A DNA stretch of 64,000 bases, taken from Parietaria judaica (lineage: Eukaryota > Streptophyta > Magnoliopsida > Rosales > Urticaceae). Made by a program: the position numbers and the translations under genes. Of the stretch, positions 40,201 through 53,782 are shown piece by piece. The stretch covers positions 44,688,501 through 44,752,500 of the forward strand of contig OX940863.1 in assembly GCA_954871525.1 (NCBI GenBank), read 5' to 3'. Each line of letters begins with the position of its first letter. The first letter of the stretch is position 1. The notes under the pieces are model-generated. The model did not search any database. It saw only the letters and a program-made list of their open reading frames with translations, and had not been told where the DNA came from.

Positions 40201-43200
40201 TTTTTTTCATTTTACGCGAAAGAACCCTAATTAAACGATATTTTAAACAAAAATTGAACTTCCAAATGCTAAATAATGTGTAATTGTATCACATTTACTT
40301 ATTTTAATCCCTAAATAGCGAAGCACTATCTCGTAGTTTCTATATGAAGCCGTTAATGGATTAAAATCTTTACCGAAAAGTGTTAAAAATTGGTTTTCTT
40401 GCGAGAGCAAATACGATCCGTTCTTGACGAAATTTGAGTTGCTAGACTTTCGTTAGGGTGGTATTGTTATAAATTGGTTTAGTTTTGGCATTCAATTTTT
40501 TTGGAGCTCTCTTTAAACCCAGTTTCAACAATTAATGCGTGCTCCAAAAAAATACTGAGTCTTTTTTCCATTTTACGCGAAAGAACCCTAATTAAACGAT
40601 ATTTTAAACAAAAATTGAACTTCCAAATGCTAAATAATGTGTAATTGTATCACATTTACTTATTTTAATCCCTAAATAGCGAAGCACTATCTCGTAGTTT
40701 CTATATGAAGCCGTTAATGGGTTAAAATCTTTACCGAAAAGTGTTAAAAATTGGTTTTCTTGCGAGAGCAAATACGATCCGTTCTTGACGAAATTTGAGT
40801 TGCTAGACTTTCGTTAGGGTGGTATTGTTATAAATTGGTTTAGTTTTGGCATTAAATTTTTTTGGAGCTCTCTTTAAACCCAGTTTCAACAATTAATGCG
40901 TGCTCCAAAAAAAAACTGAGTGTTTTTTCCATTTTACGCGAAAGAACCCTAATTAAACGATATTTTAAACAAAAATTGAACTTCCAAATGCTAAATAATG
41001 TGTAATTGTATCACATTTACTTATTTTAATCCCTAAATAGCGAAGCACTATCTCGTAGTTTCTATATGAAGCCGTTAATGGGTTAAAATCTTTACCGAAA
41101 AGTGTTAAAAATTGGTTTTCTTGCGAGAGCAAATACGATCCGTTCTTGACGAAATTTGAGTTGCTAGACTTTCGTTAGGGTGGTATTGTTATAAATTGGT
41201 TTATTTTTGGCATTAAATTTTTTTGGAGCTCTCTTTAAACCCAGTTTCAACAATTAATGCGTGCTCCAAAAAAAAACAGAGTCTTTTTTCCATTTTACGC
41301 GAAAGAACCCTAATTAAACGATATTTTAAACAAAAATTGAACTTCCAAATGCTAAATAATGTGTAATTGTATCACATTTACTTATTTTAATCCCTAAATA
41401 GCGAAGCACTATCTCGTAGTTTCTATATGAAGCCGTTAATGGGTTAAAATCTTTACCGAAAAGTGTTAAAAATTGGTTTTCTTGCGAGAGCAAATACGAT
41501 CCGTTCTTGACGAAATTTGAGTTGCTAGACTTTCGTTAGGGTGGTATTGTTATAAATTGGTTTAGTTTTGGCATTAAATTTTTTTGGAGCTCTCTTTAAA
41601 CCCAGTTTCAACAATTAATGCGTGCTCCAAAAAAAAACTGAGTCTTTTTTCCATTATACGCGAAAGAACCCTAATTAAACGATATTTTAAACAAAAATTG
41701 AACTTCCAAATGCGAAATAATGTGTAATTGTATCACATTTACTTATTTTAATCCCTAAATAGCGAAGCACTATCTCGTAGTTTCTATATGAAGCCGTTAA
41801 TGGGTTAAAATCTTTACCGAAAAGTGTTAAAAATTGGTTTTCTTGCGAGAGCAAATACGATCCGTTCTTGACGAAATTTGAGTTGCTAGACTTTCGTTAG
41901 GGTGGTATTGTTATAAATTGATTTAGTTTTGGCATTAAATTTTTTTGGAGCTCTCTTTAAACCCAGTTTCAACAATTAATGCGTGCTCCAAAAAAAAACT
42001 GAGTCTTTTTTCCATTTTACGCGAAAGAACCCTAATTAAACGATATTTTAAACAAAAATTGAACTTACAAATGCTAAATAATGTGTAATTGTATCACATT
42101 TACTTATTTTAATCCCTAAACAGCGAAGCACTATCTCGTAGTTTCTATATGAAGCCGTTAATGGGTTAAAATCTTTACCGAAAAGTGTTAAAAATTGGTT
42201 TTCTTGCGAGAGCAAATACGATCCGTTCTTGACGAAATTTGAGTTGCTAGACTTTCGTTAGGGTGGTATTGTTATAAATTGGTTTAGTTTTGGCATTAAA
42301 TTTTTTTGGAGCTCTCTTTAAACCCAGTTTCAACAATTAATGCGTGCTCCAAAAAAAAACTGAGTGTTTTTTCCATTTTACGCGAAAGAACCCTAATTAA
42401 ACGATATTTTAAACAAAAATTGAACTTCCAAATGCTAAATAATGTGTAATTGTATCACATTTACTTATTTTAATCCCTAAATAGCGAAGCACTATCTCAT
42501 AGTTTCTATATCAAGCTGTTAATGGGTTAAAATCTTTACCGAAAAGTGTTAAAAATTGGTTTTCTTGCGAGAGCAAATACGATCCGTTCTTGACGAAATT
42601 TGAGTTGCTAGACTTTCGTTAGGGTGGTATTGTTATAAATTGGTTTAGTTTTGGCATTAAATTTTTTTGGAGCTCTCTTTAAACCCAGTTTCAACAATTA
42701 ATGCGTGCTCCAAAAAAAAACTGAGTCTTTTTTCCATTTTACGCGAAAGAACCCTAATTAAACGATATTTTAAACAAAAATTGAACTTCCAAATGCTAAA
42801 TAATGTGTAATTGTATCACATTTACTTATTTTAATCCCTAAATAGCGAAGCACTATCTCGTAGTTTCTATATGAAGCCGTTAATGGGTTAAAATCTTTAC
42901 CGAAAAGTGTTAAAAATTGGTTTTCTTGCGAGAGCAAATACGATCCGTTCTTGACGAAATTTGAGTTGCTAGACTTTCGTTAGGGTGGTATTGTTATAAA
43001 TTGGTTTAGTTTTGGCATTAAATTTTTTTGGAGCTCTCTTTAAACCCAGTTTCAACAATTAATGCGTGCTCCAAAAAAAAACTGAGTCTTTTTTTCATTT
43101 TACGCGAAAGAACCCTAATTAAACGATATTTTAAACAAAAATTGAACTTCCAAATGCTAAATAATGTGTAATTGTATCACATTTACTTATTTTAATCCCT

Positions 43201-43703
43201 AAATAGCGAAGCACTATCTCGTAGTTTCTATATGAAGCCGTTAATGGATTAAAATCTTTACCGAAAAGTGTTAAAAATTGGTTTTCTTGCGAGAGCAAAT
43301 ACGATCCGTTCTTGACGAAATTTGAGTTGCTAGACTTTCGTTAGGGTGGTATTGTTATAAATTGGTTTAGTTTTGGCATTCAATTTTTTTGGAGCTCTCT
43401 TTAAACCCAGTTTCAACAATTAATGCGTGCTCCAAAAAAATACTGAGTCTTTTTTCCATTTTACGCGAAAGAACCCTAATTAAACGATATTTTAAACAAA
43501 AATTGAACTTCCAAATGCTAAATAATGTGTAATTGTATCACATTTACTTATTTTAATCCCTAAATAGCGAAGCACTATCTCGTAGTTTCTATATGAAGCC
43601 GTTAATGGGTTAAAATCTTTACCGAAAAGTGTTAAAAATTGGTTTTCTTGCGAGAGCAAATTCGATCCGTTCTTGACGAAATTTGAGTTGCTAGACTTTC
43701 GTT
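37205..43703. repeat. HOR domain I: ten-monomer unit plus eight-monomer copy
   Basis: Unit 1 is M104-M113 (37205-40815) and unit 2 is M114-M121 (40816-43703). Shared order: CTGAGTG; TTATTTTTGG; CATTATACG with ATGCGAAAT; ATTGATTTAG with CTTACAAATG and CTAAACAGC; CTGAGTG with ATATCAAGCTG; a plain copy; T at site 114 with A at site 267; and C at site 39. In unit 1 the last two members occur twice (39372-40093 and 40094-40815). The interrupted A-run AATACTGAG of M113 reappears in M121, so unit 2 derives from the second pair. Unit 2 has private AAACAGAG (M115) and CTCATAG (M118). Confidence 0.9.
39372..40815. repeat. Internal duplication of a monomer pair inside domain I
   Basis: M110-M111 and M112-M113 are two consecutive 722-bp pairs: T at site 114 plus A at site 267, then C at site 39. 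They differ at one site I noticed, the T interrupting the A-run in M113. The second HOR unit has only one such pair, carrying the interrupted A-run. Confidence 0.85.
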
Positions 43704-44786
43704 AGGGTGGTATTGTTATAAATTGGTTTAGTTTTGGCATTCAATTTTTTTGTAGCTCTCTTTAAACCCAGTTTCAACAATTAATGCGTGCTCCAAAAAA
43801 AAACTGAGTCTTTTTTCCATTTTACGCGAAAGAACCCTAATTAAACGATATTTTAAACAAAAATTGAACTTCCAAATGCTAAATAATGTGTAATTGTATC
43901 ACATTTACTTATTTTAATCCCTAAATAGCGAAGCACTATCTCGTAGTTTCTATATGAAGCCGTTAATGGGTTAAAATCTTTACCGAAAAGTGTTAAAAAT
44001 TGGTTTTCTTGCGAGAGCAAATACGATCCGTTCTTGACGAAATTTGAGTTGCTAGACTTTCGTTAGGGTGGTATTGTTATAAATTGGTTTAGTTTTGGCA
44101 TTCAATTTTTTTGTAGCTCTCTTTAAACCCAGTTTCAACAATTAATGCGTGCTCCAAAAAAAAACTGAGTCTTTTTTCCATTTTACGCGAAAGAACCCTA
44201 ATTAAACGATATTTTAAACAAAAATTGAACTTCCAAATGCTAAATAATGTGTAATTGTATCACATTTACTTATTTTAATACCTAAATAGCGAAGCACTAT
44301 CTCGTAGTTTCTATATGAAGCCGTTAATGGGTTAAAATCTTTACCGAAAAGTGTTAAAAATTGGTTTTCTTGCGAGAGCAAATACGATCCGTTCTTGACG
44401 AAATTTGAGTTGCTAGACTTTCGTTAGGGTGGTATTGTTATAAATTGGTTTAGTTTTGGCATTAAATTTTTTTGGAGCTCTCTTTAAACCCAGTTTCAAC
44501 AATTAATGCGTGCTCCAAAAAAAAACTGAGTCTTTTTTCCATTTTACGCGAAAGAACCCTAATTAAACGATATTTTAAACAAAAATTGAACTTCCAAATG
44601 CTAAATAATGTGTAATTGTATCACATTTACTTATTTTAATCCCTAAATAGCGAAGCACTATCTCGTAGTTTCAATATGAAGCCGTTAATGGGTTAAAATC
44701 TTTACCGAAAAGTGTTAAAAATTGGTTTTCTTGCGAGAGCAAATACGATCCGTTCTTGACGAAATTTGAGTTGCTAGACTTTCGTT
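43704..44786. repeat. Monomers M122-M124, collapsed lead-in to domain J
   Basis: M122 (43704) and M123 (44065) have C at site 39 and GTAGC, like M127-M129. M124 (44426) is near-standard with TTTCAATATG and stands immediately before a CTGACTG copy, as M133, M143 and M150 do. With the 3' part of M121, which carries T at site 320, this looks like a shortened domain J unit. M123 has private AATACC. Confidence 0.75.
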
Positions 44787-47470
44787 AGGGTGGTATTGTT
44801 ATAAATTGGTTTAGTTTTGGCATTCAATTTTTTTGGAGCTCTCTTTAAACCCAGTTTCAACAATTAATGCGTGCTCCAAAAAAAAACTGACTGTTTTTTC
44901 CATTCTACGTGAAAGAACCCTAATTAAACGATATTTTAAACAAAAATTGAACTTCCAAATGCTAAATAATGTGTAATTGTATCACATTTACTTATTTTAA
45001 TCCCTAAATAGCGAAGCACTATCTCGTAGTTTCTATATGAAGCCGTTAATGGGTTAAAATCTTTACCGAAAAGTGTTAAAAATTGGTTTTCTTGCGAGAG
45101 CAAATACGATCCGTTCTTGACGAAATTTGAGTTGCTAGACTTTCGTTAGGGTGGTATTGTTATAAATTGGTTTAGTTTTGGCATTAAATTTTTTTGGAGC
45201 TCTCTTTAAACCCAGTTTCAACAATTAATGCGTGCTCCAAAAAAAAACTGAGTCTTTTTTCCATTTTACGCGAAAGAACCCTAATTAAACGATATTTTAA
45301 ACAAAAATTGAACTTCCAAATGCTAAATAATGTGTAATTGTATCACATTTACTTATTTTAATCCCTAAATAGCGAAGCGCTATCTCGTAGTTTCTATATG
45401 AAGCCGTTAATGGGTTAAAATCTTTACCGAAAAGTGTTAAAAATTGGTTTTCTTGCGAGAGCAAATTCGATCCGTTCTTGACGAAATTTGAGTTGCTAGA
45501 CTTTCGTTAGGGTGGTATTGTTATAAATTGGTTTAGTTTTGGCATTCAATTTTTTTGTAGCTCTCTTTAAACCCAGTTTCAACAATTAATGCGTGCTCCA
45601 AAAAAAAACTGAGTCTTTTTTCCATTTTACGCGAAAGAACCCTAATTAAACGATATTTTAAACAAAAATTGAACTTCCAAATGCTAAATAATGTGTAATT
45701 GTATCACATTTACTTATTTTAATCCCTAAATAGCGAAGCACTATCTCGTAGTTTCTATATGAAGCCGTTAATGGGTTAAAATCTTTACCGAAAAGTGTTA
45801 AAAATTGGTTTTCTTGCGAGAGCAAATACGATCCGTTCTTGACGAAATTTGAGTTGCTAGACTTTCGTTAGGGTGGTATTGTTATAAATTGGTTTAGTTT
45901 TGGCATTCAATTTTTTTGTAGCTCTCTTTAAACCCAGTTTCAACAATTAATGCGTGCTCCAAAAAAAAACTGAGTCTTTTTTCCATTTTACGCGAAAGAA
46001 CCCTAATTAAACGATATTTTAAACAAAAATTGAACTTCCAAATGCTAAATAATGTGTAATTGTATCACATTTACTTATTTTAATCCCTAAATAGCGAAGC
46101 ACTATCTCGTAGTTTCTATATGAAGCCGTTAATGGGTTAAAATCTTTACCGAAAAGTGTTAAAAATTGGTTTTCTTGCGAGAGCAAATACGATCCGTTCT
46201 TGACGAAATTTGAGTTGCTAGACTTTCGTTAGGGTGGTATTGTTATAAATTGGTTTAGTTTTGGCATTCAATTTTTTTGTAGCTCTCTTTAAACCCAGTT
46301 TCAACAATTAATGCGTGCTCCAAAAAAAAACTGAGTCTTTTTTCCATTTTACGCGAAAGAACCCTAATTAAACGATATTTTAAACAAAAATTTAACTTCC
46401 AAATGCTAAATAATGTGTAATTGTATCACATTTACTTATTTTAATCCCTAAATAGCGAAGCACTATCTCGTAGTTTCTATATGAAGCCGTTAATGGGTTA
46501 AAATCTTTACCGAAAAGTGTTAAAAATTGGTTTTCTTGCGAGAGCAAATACGATCCGTTCTTGACGAAATTTGAGTTGCTAGACTTTCGTTAGGGTGGTA
46601 TTGTTATAAATTGGTTTAGTTTTGGCATTAAATTTTTTTGGAGCTCTCTTTAAACCCAGTTTCAACAATTAATGCGTGCTCCAAAAAAAAACTGAGTCTT
46701 TTTTCCATTTTACGCGAAAGAACCCTAATTAAACGATATTTTAAACAAAAATTGAACTTCCAAATGCTAAATAATGTGTAATTGTATCACATTTACTTAT
46801 TTTAATCCCTAAATAGTGAAGCACTATCTCGTAGTTTCTATATGAAGCCGTTAATGGGTTAAAATCTTTACCGAAAAGTGTTAAAAATTGGTTTTCTTGC
46901 GAGAGCAAATACGATCCGTTCTTGACGAAATTTGAGTTGCTAGACTTTCGTTAGGGTGGTATTGTTATAAATTGGTTTAGTTTTGGCATTAAATTTTTTT
47001 GGAGCTCTCGTTAAACCCAGTTTCAACAATTAATGCGTGCTCCAAAAAAAAACTGACTGTTTTTTCCATTTTACGCGAAAGAACCCTAATTAAACGATAT
47101 TTTAAACAAAAATTGAACTTCCAAATGCTAAATAATGTGTAATTGTATAACATTTACTTATTTTAATCCCTAAACAGCGAAGCACTATCTCGTAGTTTCT
47201 ATATGAAGCCGTTAATGGGTTAAAATCTTTACCGAAAAGTGTTAAAAATTGGTTTTCTTGCGAGAGCAAATACGATCCGTTCTTGACGAAATTTGAGTTG
47301 CTAGACTTTCGTTAGGGTGGTATTGTTATAAATTGGTTTAGTTTTGGCATTAAATTTTTTTGGAGCTCTCTTTAAACCCAGTTTCAACAATTAATGCGTG
47401 CTCCAAAAAAAAACTGAGTGTTTTTTCCATTTTACGCGAAAGAACCCTAATTAAACGATATTTTAAACAA

Positions 47471-47647
47471 CAAAAGAACTTAAAAATGCTTAATAATGTG
47501 TAATTGTATAACATTTACTTATTTTAATCCCTAATAGCGAAGACCTATCTCGTAGTTTCTATATCAAGCCGTTAATTCGTTAAAATATTTACCGAAAAAT
47601 GTTAAAAATTTGTTTTCTTACAAGAGCAAATACGATGCGTTCTTGAT
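47471..47647. repeat. Divergent patch in monomer M132
   Basis: M132 (47314-47673, 360 bp) is ordinary to about site 157. It then has AACAACAAAAG, CTTAAAAATGCTT, TATAAC, CCTAATAGCGAAGACC, ATATCAAG, TTAATTCGTT, AATATTTACC, AAAAATG, ATTTGTTTT, TTACAAGAG, GATGCG and TTGATG. Roughly twenty changes fall in about 180 bases, after which standard sequence resumes. The AATATTT and TTACAA elements recall the M76 patch, but the rest differs. Confidence 0.88.
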
Positions 47648-50600
47648 GAAATTTGAGTTGCTAGACTTTCGTTAGGGTGGTATTGTTATAAATTGGTTTA
47701 GTTTTGGCATTAAATTTTTTTGGAGCTCTCTTTAAACCCAGTTTCAACAATTAATGCGTGCTCCAAAAAAAAACTGAGTCTTTTTTCCATTTTACGCGAA
47801 AGAACCCTAATTAAACGATATTTTAAACAAAAATTGAACTTCCAAATGCTAAATAATGTGTAATTGTATCACATTTACTTATTTTAATCCCTAAATAGCG
47901 AAGCACTATCTCGTAGTTTCTATATGAAGCCGTTAATGGGTTAAAATCTTTACCGAAAAGTGTTAAAAATTGGTTTTCTTGCGAGAGCAAATACGATCCG
48001 TTCTTGACGAAATTTGAGTTGCTAGACTTTCGTTAGGGTGGTATTGTTATAAATTGGTTTAGTTTTGGCATTCAATTTTTTTGGAGCTCTCTTTAAACCC
48101 AGTTTCAACAATTAATGCGTGCTCCAAAAAAAAACTGACTGTTTTTTCCATTCTACGTGAAAGAACCCTAATTAAACGATATTTTAAACAAAAATTGAAC
48201 TTCCAAATGCTAAATAATGTGTAATTGTATCACATTTACTTATTTTAATCCCTAAATAGCGAAGCACTATCTCGTAGTTTCTATATGAAGCCGTTAATGG
48301 GTTAAAATCTTTACCGAAAAGTGTTAAAAATTGGTTTTCTTGCGAGAGCAAATACGATCCGTTCTTGACGAAATTTGAGTTGCTTGACTTTCGTTAGGGT
48401 GGTATTGTTATAAATTGGTTTAGTTTTGGCATTAAATTTTTTTGGAGCTCTCTTTAAACCCAGTTTCAACAATTAATGCGTGCTCCAAAAAAAAACTGAG
48501 TCTTTTTTCCATTTTACGCGAAAGAACCCTAATTAAACGATATTTTAAACAAAAATTGAACTTCCAAATGCTAAATAATGTGTAATTGTATCACATTTAC
48601 TTATTTTAATCCCTAAATAGCGAAGCACTATCTCGTAGTTTCTATATGAAGCCGTTAATGGGTTAAAATCTTTACCGAAAAGTGTTAAAAATTGGTTTTC
48701 TTGCGAGAGCAAATTCGATCCGTTCTTGACGAAATTTGAGTTGCTAGACTTTCGTTAGGGTGGTATTGTTATAAATTGGTTTAGTTTTGGCATTCAATTT
48801 TTTTGTAGCTCTCTTTAAACCCAGTTTCAACAATTAATGCGTGCTCCAAAAAAAAACTGAGTCTTTTTTCCATTTTACGCGAAAGAACCCTAATTAAACG
48901 ATATTTTAAACAAAAATTGAACTTCCAAATGCTAAATAATGTGTAATTGTATCACATTTACTTATTTTAATCCCTAAATAGCGAAGCACTATCTCGTAGT
49001 TTCTATATGAAGCCGTTAATGGGTTAAAATCTTTACCGAAAAGTGTTAAAAATTGGTTTTCTTGCGAGAGCAAATACGATCCGTTCTTGACGAAATTTGA
49101 GTTGCTAGACTTTCGTTAGGGTGGTATTGTTATAAATTGGTTTAGTTTTGGCATTAAATTTTTTTGGAGCTCTCTTTAAACCCAGTTTCAACAATTAATG
49201 CGTGCTCCAAAAAAAAACTGAGTCTTTTTTCCATTTTACGCGAAAGAACCCTAATTAAACGATATTTTAAACAAAAATTGAACTTCCAAATGCTAAATAA
49301 TGTGTAATTGTATCACATTTACTTATTTTAATCCCTAAATAGCGAAGCACTATCTCGTAGTTTCTATATGAAGCCGTTAATGGGTTAAAATCTTTACCGA
49401 AAAGTGTTAAAAATTGGTTTTCTTGCGAGAGCAAATTCGATCCGTTCTTGACGAAATTTGAGTTGCTAGACTTTCGTTAGGGTGGTATTGTTATAAATTG
49501 GTTTAGTTTTGGCATTCAATTTTTTTGTAGCTCTCTTTAAACCCAGTTTCAACAATTAATGCGTGCTCCAAAAAAAAACTGAGTCTTTTTTCCATTTTAC
49601 GCGAAAGAACCCTAATTAAACGATATTTTAAACAAAAATTGAACTTCCAAATGCTAAATAATGTGTAATTGTATCACATTTACTTATTTTAATCCCTAAA
49701 TAGCGAAGTACTATCTCGTAGTTTCTATATGAAGCCGTTAATGGGTTAAAATCTTTACCGAAAAGTGTTAAAAATTGGTTTTCTTGCGAGAGCAAATACG
49801 ATCCGTTCTTGACGAAATTTGAGTTGCTAGACTTTCGTTAGGGTGGTATTGTTATAAATTGGTTTAGTTTTGGCATTCAATTTTTTTGTAGCTCTCTTTA
49901 AACCCAGTTTCAACAATTAATGCGTGCTCCAAAAAAAAACTGAGTCTTTTTTCCATTTTACGCGAAAGAACCCTAATTAAACGATATTTTAAACAAAAAT
50001 TGAACTTCCAAATGCTAAATAATGTGTAATTGTATCACATTTACTTATTTTAATCCCTAAATAGCGAAGCACTATCTCGTAGTTTCTATATGAAGCCGTT
50101 AATGGGTTAAAATCTTTACCGAAAAGTGTTAAAAATTGGTTTTCTTGCGAGAGCAAATACGATCCGTTCTTGACGAAATTTGAGTTGCTAGACTTTCGTT
50201 AGGGTGGTATTGTTATAAATTGGTTTAGTTTTGGCATTAAATTTTTTTGGAGCTCTCTTTAAACCCAGTTTCAACAATTAATGCGTGCTCCAAAAAAAAA
50301 CTGAGTCTTTTTTCCATTTTACGCGAAAGAACCCTAATTAAACGATATTTTAAACAAAAATTGAACTTCCAAATGCTAAATAATGTGTAATTGTATCACA
50401 TTTACTTATTTTAATCCCTAAATAGTGAAGCACTATCTCGTAGTTTCTATATGAAGCCGTTAATGGGTTAAAATCTTTACCGAAAAGTGTTAAAAATTGG
50501 TTTTCTTGCGAGAGCAAATACGATCCGTTCTTGACGAAATTTGAGTTGCTAGACTTTCGTTAGGGTGGTATTGTTATAAATTGGTTTAGTTTTGGCATTA

Positions 50601-51079
50601 AATTTTTTTGGAGCTCTCGTTAAACCCAGTTTCAACAATTAATGCGTGCTCCAAAAAAAAACTGACTGTTTTTTCCATTTTACGCGAAAGAACCCTAATT
50701 AAACGATATTTTAAACAAAAATTGAACTTCCAAATGCTAAATAATGTGTAATTGTATAACATTTACTTATTTTAATCCCTAAACAGCGAAGCACTATCTC
50801 GTAGTTTCTATATGAAGCCGTTAATGGGTTAAAATCTTTACCGAAAAGTGTTAAAAATTGGTTTTCTTGCGAGAGCAAATACGATCCGTTCTTGACGAAA
50901 TTTGAGTTGCTAGACTTTCGTTAGGGTGGTATTGTTATAAATTGGTTTAGTTTTGGCATTAAATTTTTTTGGAGCTCTCTTTAAACCCAGTTTCAACAAT
51001 TAATGCGTGCTCCAAAAAAAAACTGAGTGTTTTTTCCATTTTACGCGAAAGAACCCTAATTAAACGATATTTTAAACAA

Positions 51080-51246
51080 CAAAAGAACTTAAAAATGCTT
51101 AATAATGTGTAATTGTATAACATTTACTTATTTTAATCCCTAATAGCGAAGACCTATCTCGTAGTTTCTATATCAAGCCGTTAATTCGTTAAAATATTTA
51201 CCGAAAAATGTTAAAAATTTGTTTTCTTGCAAGAGCAAATACGATG
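51080..51246. repeat. Divergent patch in monomer M142
   Basis: This is the same patch as in M132, ten monomers (3609 bp) downstream at the equivalent place in the HOR unit. It differs by TTGCAAGAG instead of TTACAAGAG and by ordinary TTGACG at the end. The monomer ends AGACCTTCG where M132 ends AGACTTTCG. Confidence 0.88.
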
Positions 51247-53087
51247 CGTTCTTGACGAAATTTGAGTTGCTAGACCTTCGTTAGGGTGGTATTGTTATAA
51301 ATTGGTTTAGTTTTGGCATTAAATTTTTTTGGAGCTCTCTTTAAACCCAGTTTCAACAATTAATGCGTGCTCCAAAAAAAAACTGAGTCTTTTTTCCATT
51401 TTACGCGAAAGAACCCTAATTAAACGATATTTTAAACAAAAATTGAACTTCCAAATGCTAAATAATGTGTAATTGTATCACATTTACTTATTTTAATCCC
51501 TAAATAGCGAAGCACTATCTCGTAGTTTCTATATGAAGCCGTTAATGGGTTAAAATCTTTACCGAAAAGTGTTAAAAATTGGTTTTCTTGCGAGAGCAAA
51601 TACGATCCGTTCTTGACGAAATTTGAGTTGCTAGACTTTCGTTAGGGTGGTATTGTTATAAATTGGTTTAGTTTTGGCATTCAATTTTTTTGGAGCTCTC
51701 TTTAAACCCAGTTTCAACAATTAATGCGTGCTCCAAAAAAAAACTGACTGTTTTTTCCATTCTACGTGAAAGAACCCTAATTAAACGATATTTTAAACAA
51801 AAATTGAACTTCCAAATGCTAAATAATGTGTAATTGTATCACATTTACTTATTTTAATCCCTAAATAGCGAAGCACTATCTCGTAGTTTCTATATGAAGC
51901 CGTTAATGGGTTAAAATCTTTACCGAAAAGTGTTAAAAATTGGTTTTCTTGCGAGAGCAAATACGATCCGTTCTTGACGAAATTTGAGTTGCTAGACTTT
52001 CGTTAGGGTGGTATTGTTATAAATTGGTTTAGTTTTGGCATTAAATTTTTTTGGAGCTCTCTTTAAACCCAGTTTCAACAATTAATGCGTGCTCCAAAAA
52101 AAAACTGAGTCTTTTTTCCATTTTACGCGAAAGAACCCTAATTAAACGATATTTTAAACAAAAATTGAACTTCCAAATGCTAAATAATGTGTAATTGTAT
52201 CACATTTACTTATTTTAATCCCTAAATAGCGAAGCACTATCTCGTAGTTTCTATATGAAGCCGTTAATGGGTTAAAATCTTTACCGAAAAGTGTTAAAAA
52301 TTGGTTTTCTTGCGAGAGCAAATTCGATCCGTTCTTGACGAAATTTGAGTTGCTAGACTTTCGTTAGGGTGGTATTGTTATAAATTGGTTTAGTTTTGGC
52401 ATTCAATTTTTTTGTAGCTCTCTTTAAACCCAGTTTCAACAATTAATGCGTGCTCCAAAAAAAAACTGAGTCTTTTTTCCATTTTACGCGAAAGAACCCT
52501 AATTAAACGATATTTTAAACAAAAATTGAAATTCCAAATGCTAAATAATGTGTAATTGTATCACATTTACTTATTTTAATCCCTAAATAGCGAAGCACTA
52601 TCTCGTAGTTTCTATATGAAGCCGTTAATGGGTTAAAATCTTTACCGAAAAGTGTTAAAAATTGGTTTTCTTGCGAGAGCAAATACGATCCGTTCTTGAC
52701 GAAATTTGAGTTGCTAGACTTTCGTTAGGGTGGTATTGTTATAAATTGGTTTAGTTTTGGCATTAAATTTTTTTGGAGCTCTCTTTAAACCCAGTTTCAA
52801 CAATTAATGCGTGCTCCAAAAAAAAACTGAGTCTTTTTTCCATTTTACGCGAAAGAACCCTAATTAAACGATATTTTAAACAAAAATTGAACTTCCAAAT
52901 GCTAAATAATGTGTAATTGTATCACATTTACTTATTTTAATCCCTAAATAGCGAAGCACTATCTCGTAGTTTCTATATGAAGCCGTTAATGGGTTAAAAT
53001 CTTTACCGAAAAGTGTTAAAAATTGGTTTTCTTGCGAGAGCAAATTCGATCCGTTCTTGACGAAATTTGAGTTGCTAGACTTTCGTT

Positions 53088-53448
53088 AGGGTGGTATTGT
53101 TATAAATTGGTTTAGTTTTGGCATTCAATTTTTTTGTAGCTCTCTTTAAACCCAGTTTCAACAATTAATGCGTGCTCCAAAAAAAAACTGAGTCTTTTTT
53201 CCATTTTACGCGAAAGAACCCTAATTAAACGATATTTTAAACAAAAATTGAACTTCCAAATGCTAAATAATGTGTAATTGTATAACATTTACTTATTTTA
53301 ATCCCTAAACAGCGAAGCACTATCTCGTAGTTTCTATATGAAGCCGTTAATGGGTTAAAATCTTTACCGAAAAGTGTTAAAAATTGGTTTTCTTACGAGA
53401 GCAAATACGATCCGTTCTTGACGAAATTTGAGTTGCTAGACTTTCGTT
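53088..53448. repeat. Chimeric monomer M148 carrying an unequal-exchange junction
   Basis: The left part has C at site 39, GTAGC (T at 53137) and CTGAGTC (53188-53194), the type of M138 and M139. The right part has TATAAC (A at 53284) and CTAAACAGC (C at 53310), the type of M131 and M141, and is followed by the divergent copy as those are. M131 and M141 have CTGACTG and lack GTAGC. The switch therefore lies between 53194 and 53284, in register, so the monomer stays 361 bp. M148 also has a private TTACGAG. Confidence 0.88.
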
Positions 53449-53605
53449 AGGGTGGTATTGTTATAAATTGGTTTAGTTTTGGCATTAAATTTTTTTGGAG
53501 CTCTCTTTAAACCCAGTTTCAACAATTAATGCGTGCTCCAAAAAAAAACTGAGTGTTTTTTCCATTTTACGCGAAAGAACCCTAATTAAACGATATTTTA
53601 AACAA

Positions 53606-53782
53606 CAAAAGAACTTAAAAATGCTTAATAATGTGTAATTGTATAACATTTACTTATTTTAATCCCTAATAGCGAAGACCTATCTCGTAGTTTCTATATC
53701 AAGCCGTTAATTCGTTAAAATATTTACCGAAAAATGTTAAAAATTTGTTTTCTTACAAGAGCAAATACGATGCGTTCTTGAT
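53606..53782. repeat. Divergent patch in monomer M149
   Basis: Third copy of the M132-type patch, in the shortened unit. It has TTACAAGAG and TTGATG as in M132, but ends AGACCTTCG as in M142. It therefore shares features with both other copies. Confidence 0.88.
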
